From Gammaproteobacteria bacterium (lineage in GTDB: Bacteria > Pseudomonadota > Gammaproteobacteria > Enterobacterales > Alteromonadaceae), in contig JAHKAA010000011.1 in assembly GCA_018825965.1 (NCBI GenBank), positions 186,001-250,000 of the forward strand: a DNA stretch of 64,000 bases, written 5' to 3'. The position numbers and the translations under genes were made by a program. Below, piece after piece: positions 42,589-51,590 of the stretch; position 1 is the stretch's first letter, and every line of letters begins with the position of its first letter. The notes under the pieces are model-generated. The model was given only the letters and a program-made list of their open reading frames with translations, was not told where the DNA came from and did no database searches.

Positions 42589-43877
42589 TCAGTGTCTGCC
42601 AGTACTTCGATATAGGCCTGATCACGTAGTTCGCGCAAAAAATTGGCCTGTTCTTCGTTAAAACGGCGGTTAAACAACATGCGATATACCTGGTCCTGCT
42701 TTTTCTCTGCAGTCATGTCTACCACTCGTTTTTCTAACAACTGCACTACATGCCAGCCATGTTCTGTACGGAACGGCTCGCTGACTTCCTGTAAGTGCAG
42801 GTTGTTTAACGTATCGCGGAAAGCCGGAACGTACATAGCCGGATCAGCCCAGCCTAAATCGCCCCCTTTTAACTTGGAACCAGGGTCTTCAGAGTTTGCG
42901 CTGGCGAATTCGGCGAAATCCGCTTTGCCTGCTTTAAAGTCGGCAATAAATTGCTTCAAGGTGTCACGGGCTTTTTCTTCGCTCATGATGATGGATGGTT
43001 TGATCAATACATGGCGTGATTTCACTTCGTTCATTTCAGCAACGTTAGCGCCACGAATATCAAAAATAGTCAGAATATGAAAACCAGCGCCCGAGCGTAA
43101 AGGACCTATGACGTCTGTTTTCTTTTTGCCGCGAATCGCATCAGAGAACAAAGTTGGCATTTCGTTGATATTCATCCAGCCCATATCACCACCGTCCAGC
43201 GCAGTACTGTCAGAGGACGAGGCTATCGCCAGTTTTTTGAAATCACTGCCTTCACGCAACAACTTCATTACTTTGTCGGCGCGATCTTTGGCATCTGTAA
43301 TTTCTTCAGTGCTGCCCTGGCTTGGAATAGAAATCAGAATATGACCTATATTGTATTGCTCATTAGACGCGCCCTGTTCTTCCATCACTTTCATCAGGCT
43401 ATCTATTTCCTGTGGGCTGATGTAGATGCGGCGTTGCACGTTGGCTCTTAATACTTCACCAGTAGTGATTTCTTCACGGAAACGTTCACGGAATTGCTGA
43501 TAGTCGCCTTCTTCAGCCACTATGCGCTGACGAAATTGTTCCATCGTCAGGTTTTCGCCACGGGCAACGTTTTCCAGTGCCTGATCCAATTGTGGGTCAG
43601 TGATTTGCAGGCCCATACGGCTGGCCATTTGCATCTGTAAGCTATTGCTGATTAACCGTTCCAGAGCCTGAGTGCGTAGAGCCCGGTCTGAAGGTAAGGT
43701 CTGCCCCTGGCTTTGTGCATTACGCTTCACCTTATTGACCATATCTGTCACTTCAGTATCCAATACGACACCGTTGTTGACTATGGCTGCAACACCGTCG
43801 ATCTTTTGTTCTGCCGCCTGGCTCGAAAAGACCAGAAATGCGGCCACAGAGCTGGCAATCAAAAGTTGTAACTTCAT
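42585..43877 (-). CDS. surA: Periplasmic chaperone / peptidyl-prolyl isomerase SurA
   Basis: 430 residues. A signal peptide (about 1-21, ending SSQA) precedes the N-terminal chaperone domain ([17 protein letters not shown]), two parvulin domains (about 170-270 with [12 protein letters not shown] and 280-385 with [17 protein letters not shown]) and a C-terminal helix. It escorts outer-membrane proteins, including LptD encoded just upstream, to the BAM complex. 11 bp separate it from lptD. Confidence 0.96.
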   Translation of the reverse strand: MKLQLLIASSVAAFLVFSSQAAEQKIDGVAAIVNNGVVLDTEVTDMVNKVKRNAQSQGQTLPSDRALRTQALERLISNSLQMQMASRMGLQITDPQLDQALENVARGENLTMEQFRQRIVAEEGDYQQFRERFREEITTGEVLRANVQRRIYISPQEIDSLMKVMEEQGASNEQYNIGHILISIPSQGSTEEITDAKDRADKVMKLLREGSDFKKLAIASSSDSTALDGGDMGWMNINEMPTLFSDAIRGKKKTDVIGPLRSGAGFHILTIFDIRGANVAEMNEVKSRHVLIKPSIIMSEEKARDTLKQFIADFKAGKADFAEFASANSEDPGSKLKGGDLGWADPAMYVPAFRDTLNNLHLQEVSEPFRTEHGWHVVQLLEKRVVDMTAEKKQDQVYRMLFNRRFNEEQANFLRELRDQAYIEVLADTE

Positions 43878-43888
43878 AGGTTCCTACA

Positions 43889-46162
43889 TTAATTATTTAG
43901 TAAATATGGGCGTCTATAACCAAAAATTCCGTTCGATAACATGTCGTTGACTGAGAAACCTGCACCCTCACCAAATCCTTTTAATACAAATTGTACGGCT
44001 ATACCGTTATCAAAAGTAGGAGGTTGGGACAAATCATTCAGTGCCAATTCAAGGTTGGTATTGATTTGGCGCTTAGCAACCACCCGAATTGCCCAGCAAC
44101 AGGATTCATATTGCAAACCAAAGTTAGCTTCTATCATATGATGCTTGTTGATGTCACGATAATAACTGGCAATCAGTTTCCATTTATCATCAATAGGTGT
44201 AGTGCCTAAAAAGCCCAGTTGTGCAATTTCGTAGTCTGAGACCTCCCTACTGTAGCGGTGGTTCAATTGGATCAGACTTTTATCATCTGCTATGTAATCC
44301 AAAGTAACGTTGCTTTTCACCATGCGTTCATTGCTCGAATCATACTGCAACGCGGTATTTAAGTACCAGCCTTCACTCCAGTTCCACAACAGCTCAGAAG
44401 CCAGCACCGAATCAGCAGGCTGTTTGGCGTCTGGCAATACATTGTCTATGGGCTCTGGATCATCCAGAAATACAATCTGACCCAAACTGAAACGGAACAA
44501 CTCATTATCCTGTGAGTCATATAAACGGGTTGTCCAGCCTATAGTCAATTGGTTGGTATCGGCAATTCTGTCCAGACCCGAATATCTGTTTTCACGGAAT
44601 AAGCCATAATAATCGTCTTGCAAAGGAGCTGTGTCATAGAGCCCAATCATCGATTGATCGCGATAAGGGATATAGAGGTATTGTATTTGAGGCTCAAAGG
44701 TTTGTAATGAATCTGTGCTTTTCCAACTGAGCTCTCTTTCCATATTCAGTTTGGCATTGATTTGGACTTTGGGCACTGTTCTGCTGATTTCTTTTTGAAC
44801 CAATACATTGTCTTGATCGGTATTCTGCTGATAACGGGTATGCAGCAGGCTGGTTTCTGCGATCACCTCGACCGCTGGAGTGATTAAAGGCCAACGGATG
44901 CTGGGTTCGAGATGTAAACGGTCTGCACTGTTGATTAGAGCGCTGTCATTACGAAAATGGGCGTATTGGCTGTGCCAGTTAAATTCAAAACCTGCAGCTA
45001 AATCCGTTGGAGCAGCTGAGCTCAGGTCAATTTGTGGCAAGGCGGCGTAAGAAGGCAGATAGTTTCCAAGGATTTCAAAACCTTGCAGGCGAATCTCTGA
45101 GTTCAGATAGTCACCGAAATAATTCAGGCTGGCTTGCCGGTAAAGTTGGGTGTCACTTTGGTTATTGTAGTCAGACCCCAGTTCAGACAAGTAAGCATCG
45201 TCGCTGACATCGGTAAAATCTACACTGGCACGCCAACGGTCTGACAAGTCACCACTGTGGCTGAAATGAGTTAAATAGCGACTGCCAAAGCCTGCCGGCT
45301 TGTCGTTATCATCGGGTAAAATTTCAAGTTGTAACCGGCCATTGTGAGCTTCGGTCAGATAACGGAATTCAGTGTTTAACTGAGCTCCTCTTTTACTCAT
45401 AAAACGTGGGCTGATAGTGGCATCATAGTTGTCGGCCAGATTCAGGTAATAAGGGGTCTCAAAATCCAGCCCTAACTTCTGTGAACTGCCAATTTTGGGA
45501 AACAACAAACCACTTTTGCGTTTATCACTGACAGGAAAGGTCATGTACGGCAAATAAAAGACAGGCACATTTTGAATTTTAATGACCGAATGCCAGGCTT
45601 CACCCCAGCCATCATCGGCATTAATATTAATTTTATCTGCATGCAAAGCCCAACTGCTGTCGTTGTATGGACAGGTCGTAAAGCTGGCTTCAGTTAAACC
45701 AATTTGCTGCTTATCTGCGCTCATTTCTTTGGCAAAACCGCGGCCAGATTGACTGACCAACTGATAATCCGCTTCACCCAATATGGCTTTATCTTCTTTG
45801 AGGTGAGCTGTGAAATGACTGCTGCTGACTTTTAAATCAGGGCTGTAGTACTGAATACCACCACTGGCCAGCAAGGTCTGATTTTTCTGACTGACCTGTG
45901 CATTGGCGGCGTTTAACATGGTATCGCGATAAAGGATTTCTATATTGCCATCAAATAATGCAGTTTGGTCCTGCATCATACGGATCCGGTCTGACAATAT
46001 TTGCAGTCTGTTGTCTTTCGCCGATAGCTGACTCAACTTGGCCGGCATCTCCACAGCGCTATAACATTGCTGGATAGGTTGAGGTGTTTGCTCTTCTGCA
46101 TGGGCAAGATAAGGAATACCAAGCGCCATGATAATAAGGCGATAGATCAGAGAATGAGTCAT
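43889..46162 (-). CDS. lptD: LPS-assembly outer-membrane protein LptD
   Basis: 757 residues. A signal peptide (1-22, ending AHA) is followed by an OstA-like N-terminal jellyroll (DRIRMMQDQTALFDGNIEILYRD) and a large C-terminal beta barrel that ends …GIFGYRRPYLLNN. The four disulphide cysteines are in place: one near residue 33 (QQCYS), one in FTTCPYND, and an adjacent pair in YESCCWAI, the order seen in E. coli LptD. With LptE it inserts lipopolysaccharide in the outer leaflet. It leads the surA-pdxA-rsmA-apaGH operon and is divergent from amgK. Confidence 0.96.
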   Translation of the reverse strand: MTHSLIYRLIIMALGIPYLAHAEEQTPQPIQQCYSAVEMPAKLSQLSAKDNRLQILSDRIRMMQDQTALFDGNIEILYRDTMLNAANAQVSQKNQTLLASGGIQYYSPDLKVSSSHFTAHLKEDKAILGEADYQLVSQSGRGFAKEMSADKQQIGLTEASFTTCPYNDSSWALHADKININADDGWGEAWHSVIKIQNVPVFYLPYMTFPVSDKRKSGLLFPKIGSSQKLGLDFETPYYLNLADNYDATISPRFMSKRGAQLNTEFRYLTEAHNGRLQLEILPDDNDKPAGFGSRYLTHFSHSGDLSDRWRASVDFTDVSDDAYLSELGSDYNNQSDTQLYRQASLNYFGDYLNSEIRLQGFEILGNYLPSYAALPQIDLSSAAPTDLAAGFEFNWHSQYAHFRNDSALINSADRLHLEPSIRWPLITPAVEVIAETSLLHTRYQQNTDQDNVLVQKEISRTVPKVQINAKLNMERELSWKSTDSLQTFEPQIQYLYIPYRDQSMIGLYDTAPLQDDYYGLFRENRYSGLDRIADTNQLTIGWTTRLYDSQDNELFRFSLGQIVFLDDPEPIDNVLPDAKQPADSVLASELLWNWSEGWYLNTALQYDSSNERMVKSNVTLDYIADDKSLIQLNHRYSREVSDYEIAQLGFLGTTPIDDKWKLIASYYRDINKHHMIEANFGLQYESCCWAIRVVAKRQINTNLELALNDLSQPPTFDNGIAVQFVLKGFGEGAGFSVNDMLSNGIFGYRRPYLLNN

Positions 46163-46304
46163 GCAACCTACTTAATACAATACGTGAAACAGGTGAAAAG
46201 GACCAGAACACCAGGCCAGCTATAATAAATCAATTTTCCCGATCCTGCTAATCCGTTATAGTGCTGGCTTTGACCAATTGACGGGGTTTGAAGTGCCAGC
46301 TCGA

Positions 46305-47294
46305 ATGCAGTTAATTCAAAGTTTTTTGACGGCGTGTTTTCCTGATGAGGTTATTCACCTCGATCCTATTACCGGAGATGCCAGTTTCAGGCGTTATTTT
46401 CGTTTTTCTGTGGCGCAAAACAGCTACATTTTGATGGATGCGCCTACTCCAACGGAAGACTGTGGCCGTTTTGTTGCCACGCAGCAGGCATTTGCACAGG
46501 CGGGTTTACAGGTTCCCCGGATTATTGCCCGTGACATTGAGCAAGGCTTATTACTGCTCAGTGATTTGGGCGACACTTTGTTATTGTCTGAACTAACGCA
46601 GGAAACGGTCAGTGACTTCTATCGTCAGGCATTGGCTCAATTGGCTCCGGTACGCACCATCAGTGCCACAAGTACCGGGCCTTTGCCTGTTTTTGATCAA
46701 GCTTTTTTACTGCGTGAAATGCAGATTTTTATGGATTGGTTTGTTCTTGAGCATTTGCAACTGACGCTGAATGAACAAGAGCATCTTATGTTGCAAAAGC
46801 ATTTCCAGTTGCTGGCTGACACAGCGCTGCAGCAACCTCAGGCAGGGATGCACAGGGATTACCATGCCCGTAATTTGATGTTACAACAGGACGGCAGTCT
46901 GGCCGTGATTGATTTTCAGGATCTGGTTACAGGTCCTGTGACTTATGACGCAGTGTCTTTGCTGAAGGACTGTTATGTCAAATGGCCTCTTGAGCTTGTA
47001 CAGTCACTAAGTCAGGAGTTTTACCACCATCTCAAAGCCACTGATGAGTTGCCTGCAAAGGTCAGTGCTGAGCAGTTTCAGCTTTGGTTTGATTGGATGG
47101 GATTACAACGGCATATTAAAGTCTGTGGTATTTTCTGCCGCTTGTACCACCGTGACGGAAAGTCGGGTTATCTGGCTGATTTGCCGCGTGTTTTTGAGTA
47201 TGTGCTTGAGGTTACCCAGCATTACCCTGAGTTGCAGGAGTTGGATCTGTGGCTGAGAAATAAAGTACAACCTGCACTGGAGGCCAAGACCTGA
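46305..47294 (+). CDS. amgK: Anomeric MurNAc/GlcNAc kinase AmgK (phosphotransferase family)
   Basis: 329 residues from the ATG at 46305; a GTG at 46293 has a better ribosome site (GGGG six bases upstream) and a TTG at 46278 is also open, so the start is uncertain. The APH-like kinase fold shows TGDASFRRYFRF (nucleotide loop), ILMDAPTPTEDC, the catalytic MHRDYHARNLM and VIDFQDLVTGPVTYDAVSLLKDC. AmgK phosphorylates MurNAc at C1 in the recycling route that bypasses MurA (fosfomycin target). It is 1 bp from murU, which uses its product. Confidence 0.88.
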   Translation: MQLIQSFLTACFPDEVIHLDPITGDASFRRYFRFSVAQNSYILMDAPTPTEDCGRFVATQQAFAQAGLQVPRIIARDIEQGLLLLSDLGDTLLLSELTQETVSDFYRQALAQLAPVRTISATSTGPLPVFDQAFLLREMQIFMDWFVLEHLQLTLNEQEHLMLQKHFQLLADTALQQPQAGMHRDYHARNLMLQQDGSLAVIDFQDLVTGPVTYDAVSLLKDCYVKWPLELVQSLSQEFYHHLKATDELPAKVSAEQFQLWFDWMGLQRHIKVCGIFCRLYHRDGKSGYLADLPRVFEYVLEVTQHYPELQELDLWLRNKVQPALEAKT

Positions 47295-47295
47295 G

Positions 47296-47979
47296 ATGAA
47301 AGCAATGATACTGGCAGCAGGTCGTGGTGAGCGGATGCGACCTTTAACGGATCTGTTACCTAAACCTTTGTTAACAGTGGCTGGCAAAGCATTGATCCAC
47401 TACCATCTGGAGGCACTCAGTGCCGCCACAGTGCAGGATATTGTCATTAATCATGCCTGGCTGGGTCATTTGTTGCCACAGCATTTAGGCTCTGGTCAGC
47501 AGTTTGGTGTGAAGATCCGTTACTCAAACGAAGGTGCCGAAGGTCTTGAAACCGCAGGCGGGATCAAAAAAGCCTTGCCTCTGTTGGGGGATGAACCTTT
47601 TATGGTGATCAACGGCGATATATTCAGCGATTATCCTTATCAGCAACTGATGGGTAAATTAGCTCCGGACAGTCTCGCTCATCTGGTATTGGTGCCTAAT
47701 CCGCCACAGCATCCCAAGGGCGATTTTGGCATCAGCGCAACAGATTTGGCTTTGGCTGATGCTGCTCAGTGTTTTACTTTTAGTGGCATAGCGGTTTACC
47801 GCCCTGAGTTCTTTAACGCAGTGGCTGAAGGGAAACAAAAATTGGCCCCTTATTTACGTGATGCGATGGCACAACATCAAGTTACAGCAGAGCTTTATCA
47901 GGGGGTATGGCACGACATTGGTACTGTGCAGCGACTGACTGAATTATCGGCGCAACTGGAGTCTGAACATGTGGGGTAA
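47296..47979 (+). CDS. murU: N-acetylmuramate-1-phosphate uridylyltransferase MurU
   Basis: 227 residues. The nucleotidyltransferase start MKAMILAAGRGERMRPLTDLLPKPLL and the metal-site VINGDIFSDYP are clear, with ETAGGIKKALP between. In the AmgK-MurU pathway it makes UDP-MurNAc from MurNAc-1-P. Sequence alone could also suggest a mannose-1-phosphate guanylyltransferase, but adjacency to amgK decides the call. Its last 11 bases overlap djlA. Confidence 0.88.
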   Translation: MKAMILAAGRGERMRPLTDLLPKPLLTVAGKALIHYHLEALSAATVQDIVINHAWLGHLLPQHLGSGQQFGVKIRYSNEGAEGLETAGGIKKALPLLGDEPFMVINGDIFSDYPYQQLMGKLAPDSLAHLVLVPNPPQHPKGDFGISATDLALADAAQCFTFSGIAVYRPEFFNAVAEGKQKLAPYLRDAMAQHQVTAELYQGVWHDIGTVQRLTELSAQLESEHVG

Positions 47980-48769
47980 AATTCTTGGTGCCTTGTTTGG
48001 CATGGCTCTGCTGAAGATCCCTGGTTTATTTATTGGTTTAGTGATAGGTCACTGGTTCGACAAATCCTATGGCGGCGTATTCGCCAGTCGTGGCGGTTTT
48101 AACGGTTTTTCCCGTGATAAGTCCGAAGCTCAGGGGATTTTCCGTTATAACACTTTTGCGGTGATGGGCCATATTGCTAAATCCAATGGGGTAGTCACTA
48201 AGTCCCATATTCAGCAAGCCACAGTTTTTATGGACCAATTAGGTTTAACAGCGGCGCAGAAACAAGAAGCGCAGGCTGCTTTTCGGGATGGTAAGGAGCC
48301 GGATTTTCCTTTGTTGGAACAACTGGCTGAATTCAGATCTGTTTATCGAACCAGGCCTGATGTATTGCTGATGTTTCTGGAAATTCAGATCAGTACTGCC
48401 TATGTCGATTTGTATTTAAGCAGTGCAGAACAAAAGATATTGACTCAGGTGGCATCGGCATTAGGCATCAATCTGATGCAGTTTGAACAGATGCTCAGCC
48501 GTTATGAAGCTGAAGCCCGTTTTGCTAAAAACAGTAGCAACGGACCTGGAGATGCAGCAAGCCGTTTGACGGATGCTTATAAAATTTTAGGGATCAGCGC
48601 CGACAGTTCAGAGGTGCAGTTAAAAAAAGCTTATAAAAAACTGATGGCACAACATCATCCGGACAAGCTGATGTCGCAGGGCTTGCCGCCAGAACTTATG
48701 GATGTAGCCAAACAAAAAACTCAGGATATTCAAGCCGCTTACGAGTTAATTCGTAAGCAACGTGGCTAG
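47969..48769 (+). CDS. djlA: Membrane-anchored DnaJ-like co-chaperone DjlA
   Basis: 266 residues. One N-terminal membrane helix (about 6-27) with glycine pattern, a central TerB-like helical domain (FAVMGHIAKSNGVVTKSHIQQA, about 60-180), and a C-terminal J domain (DAYKILGISADSSEVQLKKAYKKLMAQHHPDKL with the HPD motif). It stimulates DnaK at the inner membrane. In E. coli djlA also lies divergent from lptD; here amgK-murU sit between. Confidence 0.95.
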   Translation: MWGKILGALFGMALLKIPGLFIGLVIGHWFDKSYGGVFASRGGFNGFSRDKSEAQGIFRYNTFAVMGHIAKSNGVVTKSHIQQATVFMDQLGLTAAQKQEAQAAFRDGKEPDFPLLEQLAEFRSVYRTRPDVLLMFLEIQISTAYVDLYLSSAEQKILTQVASALGINLMQFEQMLSRYEAEARFAKNSSNGPGDAASRLTDAYKILGISADSSEVQLKKAYKKLMAQHHPDKLMSQGLPPELMDVAKQKTQDIQAAYELIRKQRG

Positions 48770-49110
48770 TCGCGGAAAAACATGAAATACACAGCGCCCA
48801 GCAGGCACAAGCCAGCATAGACATAATTCCATTTAAAAGGCTCTCTCATATAGAACACAGCGAATGGAATAAAAACACTCAAAGTGATGACTTCCTGCAA
48901 TATTTTCAGCTGAGCCAGACTCAGCACCTGGTGACCTATCCGGTTGGCAGGCACCATCAGCATGTATTCAAACAAGGCTATGCCCCAGGATACGGCGATC
49001 GTTATATACAAAGCTGAGCTTTTAAAGTGCTTGAGATGGCCATACCAGGCAAAAGTCATAAAAATATTACTGGCGGTCAGCAACAAGACCGTCTGGAGCA
49101 AAGGCGACAT
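48766..49110 (-). CDS. DUF486 / DMT-family small membrane protein
   Basis: 114 residues with four membrane helices (about 5-23, 32-52, 68-86, 93-111), GGAGAC upstream of the ATG. ASNIFMTFAWYGHLK near the start and QLKILQEVITL in the middle match the DUF486 family, related to small drug/metabolite transporters. Substrate unknown. It is convergent with djlA and overlaps its stop by 4 bp. Confidence 0.85.
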   Translation of the reverse strand: MSPLLQTVLLLTASNIFMTFAWYGHLKHFKSSALYITIAVSWGIALFEYMLMVPANRIGHQVLSLAQLKILQEVITLSVFIPFAVFYMREPFKWNYVYAGLCLLGAVYFMFFRD

Positions 49111-49192
49111 AATCTGGTGTCTCCGCTGAAAAAGGACGGGGATAGCGATGTTGCGTAGTTTAATAGATTTTTATCAGTGGAAAAATTTATTT

Positions 49193-49422
49193 AACCTGAA
49201 CTCGGGATAATGAGTGTCGAATATTTTTACTTTCATGATATAAATCATATGCATACACGAATTCATTTAAGTTACTTAAGTTTTTGCTGACTGAATGTGC
49301 AGATTTTTGCGTCTATCAAGGCGCTTTGTCGTACGCCATAGCGCGCTATGGTTAGACAAAGCAACGCAGAGAGGCCCGAAAAGATGCCCGTTCAGTGGCG
49401 CTGCTTATCCCGAGTTCAGGTT
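49193..49422. mobile_element. 230-bp MITE with 18-bp perfect terminal inverted repeats
   Basis: The ends AACCTGAACTCGGGATAA (49193-49210) and TTATCCCGAGTTCAGGTT (49405-49422) are exact inverted copies, flanked by a 4-base direct repeat ATTT on each side (49189-49192 and 49423-49426), consistent with target duplication. The inside holds no open frame but has a nested hairpin: GCTTTGTC and GACAAAGC around the 16-bp palindrome CCATAGCGCGCTATGG at about 49338-49353. The right end lies two bases from the stop codon of the DUF3530 gene. No transposase is nearby, so it would depend on one elsewhere in the genome. Confidence 0.85.
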
Positions 49423-49424
49423 AT

Positions 49425-50192
49425 TTAATAACCCTGATAGCTTAACCAGCCATAAATCTCTTTAAATACACGTTGTTGAGTTTCGGCTTGTGCAATAAGA
49501 CCACTGATTTCACGCTGTCGATACAATAATTTCTGCTGTTGCCTGGCCAGTTGTTTACGTAGTTTCCACTGCGCTGCCACTTGCTGATTCCCTTGTTGTT
49601 GCATCAGGTCCAGAGTGGGAACCTGCTGTTTGGCGATGGCCAGAGGTAAGCTGCGTTGTTGATCTGCAGCAGGTAAATAAGCTTCCAATAAGATCAATGA
49701 TTGCGGTTCCTGCAGTTTTTTATCGGCGTAAAGCTGACTGATCAAAGCCGCGCTGCTGCCCTGGGCCACAACGATCACAGTACTGTTTTCCGCCATTGCA
49801 CTGGTCATAGCGACTTCAATACGCAGTTGTAACTGGTTTTTGTAGTTTTCTAAGTCTTGTGTAGCGTCGCTTAAAGGCGCATCGGGCACTGCTATAGCCA
49901 AAGTGTCCCAGCCATAGTCATTAAACTCTTTGCGTAACAAATTCAGATATTTAGGGCTGGACGCATGTTGTGACCAATCAGGAATAAACAACATAGTGCC
50001 TTTCACTTTTGGCGTAAATGCGGCCCTTTTTAATGCCAGAAAGCTTTTGTCACCAGCCAGCAGTTCTGTGATTTCATCTGCAGGTAATTGCCAACTCAGA
50101 TCGGTTTGATGCCAGTCTTCCATAGACACTGCTTCAGCGCCCTGAGTATAGAGACAGAGCAACAGCAAAAAAGCTAACATTTTCGATGACAT
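49425..50192 (-). CDS. DUF3530 family periplasmic protein, alpha/beta-hydrolase-like
   Basis: 255 residues. Signal peptide (about 1-22, ending AEA), then an alpha/beta-hydrolase-like fold with GTMLFIPDWSQHASSPKYLNLLRKEFNDYGWDTLAI, and VIVVAQGSSAALISQLY where a nucleophile elbow (GxSxG) would be; here it reads AQGSSAA. The pattern matches DUF3530, unknown in function. The C-terminal 60 residues are Gln-rich helices. The stop codon is immediately next to the MITE at 49193-49422. Confidence 0.75.
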   Translation of the reverse strand: MSSKMLAFLLLLCLYTQGAEAVSMEDWHQTDLSWQLPADEITELLAGDKSFLALKRAAFTPKVKGTMLFIPDWSQHASSPKYLNLLRKEFNDYGWDTLAIAVPDAPLSDATQDLENYKNQLQLRIEVAMTSAMAENSTVIVVAQGSSAALISQLYADKKLQEPQSLILLEAYLPAADQQRSLPLAIAKQQVPTLDLMQQQGNQQVAAQWKLRKQLARQQQKLLYRQREISGLIAQAETQQRVFKEIYGWLSYQGY

Positions 50193-50296
50193 AAGACGTT
50201 ACTCTGAAAGTTGGAACCTGAGCAGGGTATCGGCAAAGTGCGGCTAAACTTTATCGGACAGACTGAGTTATAGCAGTAAAAGCTGAGCTCCAACCC

Positions 50297-50323
50297 AAAA
50301 AAAACCGCCTTGCGGCGGTTTTT
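50297..50323 (-). terminator. Terminator of the OmpA-family gene
   Basis: AAAACCGCC and GGCGGTTTT pair around a TTGC loop; on the minus strand the stem is followed by eight T residues, 15 bp after the stop. Confidence 0.92.
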
Positions 50324-50337
50324 CGAAGCGGAAGAAA

Positions 50338-51405
50338 TTAACGCTCTACTTTTTCTTTGACAGTTGCAGTTACAACAGCTTCAATGCGGCGGTTAGCAGC
50401 GTGAGCAGCCGGAGTATTACCTTCAACTTTTGGACGTGAAACACCGTAACCTTTTACTGTTACACGATTAGCACTGATGCCATGTTCGTTTAACAATACT
50501 TTAGCTACTGCATCAGCACGACGCTCTGATAATTTCAGGTTGTATGCTGCGCCACCTACGTTAGAAGCGTGACCACCGATTTCAACATCAGTGCCAGGGA
50601 AACGTTTCAGGAAAGCCGCTAAGTCAGCGATTTCTGAGCTGTATTCTGGTTTGATTTCAGCTGAGTCATTCGCAAACTGCGCTTTTAACGTGAAGTTCAC
50701 TTCTTTTTCAGTGAAGATTGAACAACCATTCGCATCTACTTTATCAGTAGATGGAGTGCCTGGGCACAGGTCGCTTGAATCAGGAACACCGTCTTTGTCG
50801 CTGTCAGCAACAACTACAACAGGAGCCTGTACTGGCTCCGGAGCCGGAGTAGGTTCTGCAACTGCTGGTGCTGAACCAAATAGCATAGAAACACCAAGTT
50901 TGATGTTTGCATCGCCATAGCTGTCGTTAGTCAAACCCTGGAAACGGTTCATTTCAGCGAATAAAGACACACGTTCGCCAACATAGTGACGGTAACCAAC
51001 ACCAATGTTTACTGCCTGAGTGTCACGGCTGTCTTCAACTTCAAAATGCTTCAAACCACCAACAAGGTACATACCGGTGCCAGCAATGTTGTATAACGCA
51101 TCTACACCAAAACGGTCTGCATCAAACTTGTTGTCAGAAATTAACTGTTCCAGACGGTCTCTTGCGTATTCAAAACGCACAGCCCAGGTTTCGTCAATGT
51201 TGTAGCCAAGCTCGAAACCATAACCATAACCCTTATCCAGGTAGTTCCAATCAAGGGATTCAGTTTTGTCAGTGTCTGGCAGGTAGTATTCAGCGAAAAC
51301 TGAACCAAAAGCACGGTCAGTTACAACTGGCTTTGAACTATTTGCTAAAACAGTGGTCGATAATAAAGCTGCCATAATGGCAATTGCGCTAGTACTTAGT
51401 TTCAT
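50338..51405 (-). CDS. OmpA-family outer-membrane porin
   Basis: 355 residues with AGGAG before the ATG. Signal peptide (1-21, ending VLA); N-terminal eight-strand barrel (about 30-175) with alternating patterns; a Pro/Ala/Val hinge (about 180-198); one thrombospondin type-3-like calcium repeat (DSDKDGVPDSSDLCPGT, about 199-216); and a C-terminal OmpA peptidoglycan-binding domain (about 235-350) with FANDSAEIKPEYSSEI, GHASNVGGAAYNLKLSERRADAV and NRRIEAVV. It links outer membrane and cell wall. The 5' leader has a strong hairpin. Confidence 0.93.
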   Translation of the reverse strand: MKLSTSAIAIMAALLSTTVLANSSKPVVTDRAFGSVFAEYYLPDTDKTESLDWNYLDKGYGYGFELGYNIDETWAVRFEYARDRLEQLISDNKFDADRFGVDALYNIAGTGMYLVGGLKHFEVEDSRDTQAVNIGVGYRHYVGERVSLFAEMNRFQGLTNDSYGDANIKLGVSMLFGSAPAVAEPTPAPEPVQAPVVVVADSDKDGVPDSSDLCPGTPSTDKVDANGCSIFTEKEVNFTLKAQFANDSAEIKPEYSSEIADLAAFLKRFPGTDVEIGGHASNVGGAAYNLKLSERRADAVAKVLLNEHGISANRVTVKGYGVSRPKVEGNTPAAHAANRRIEAVVTATVKEKVER

Positions 51406-51442
51406 CCATATCTCCTAAGAGTCAATTTCGGCGGCCATTCTG

Positions 51443-51465
51443 TTTGCTTAAAAAATTTAAGCAAA
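51443..51465 (-). promoter_or_regulatory. 5' leader hairpin of the OmpA-family gene
   Basis: TTTGCTTAAA and TTTAAGCAAA form perfect 10-bp arms with a 3-base loop, 38-60 bases upstream of the start codon. E. coli ompA also has stabilising stem-loops in its leader; the same role is inferred, though an operator is possible. Confidence 0.45.
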
Positions 51466-51590
51466 GTTAGTCGCTCGTTATTACAAGTTTTTGTCCGAAA
51501 TCCATCGGTTTACTCACATCGGTACCAAGTTTACCTTAAAAAACTGAACCTTAGGTTAACAGCTTTTTTCATTGCCTTTTTATCCTTGTG

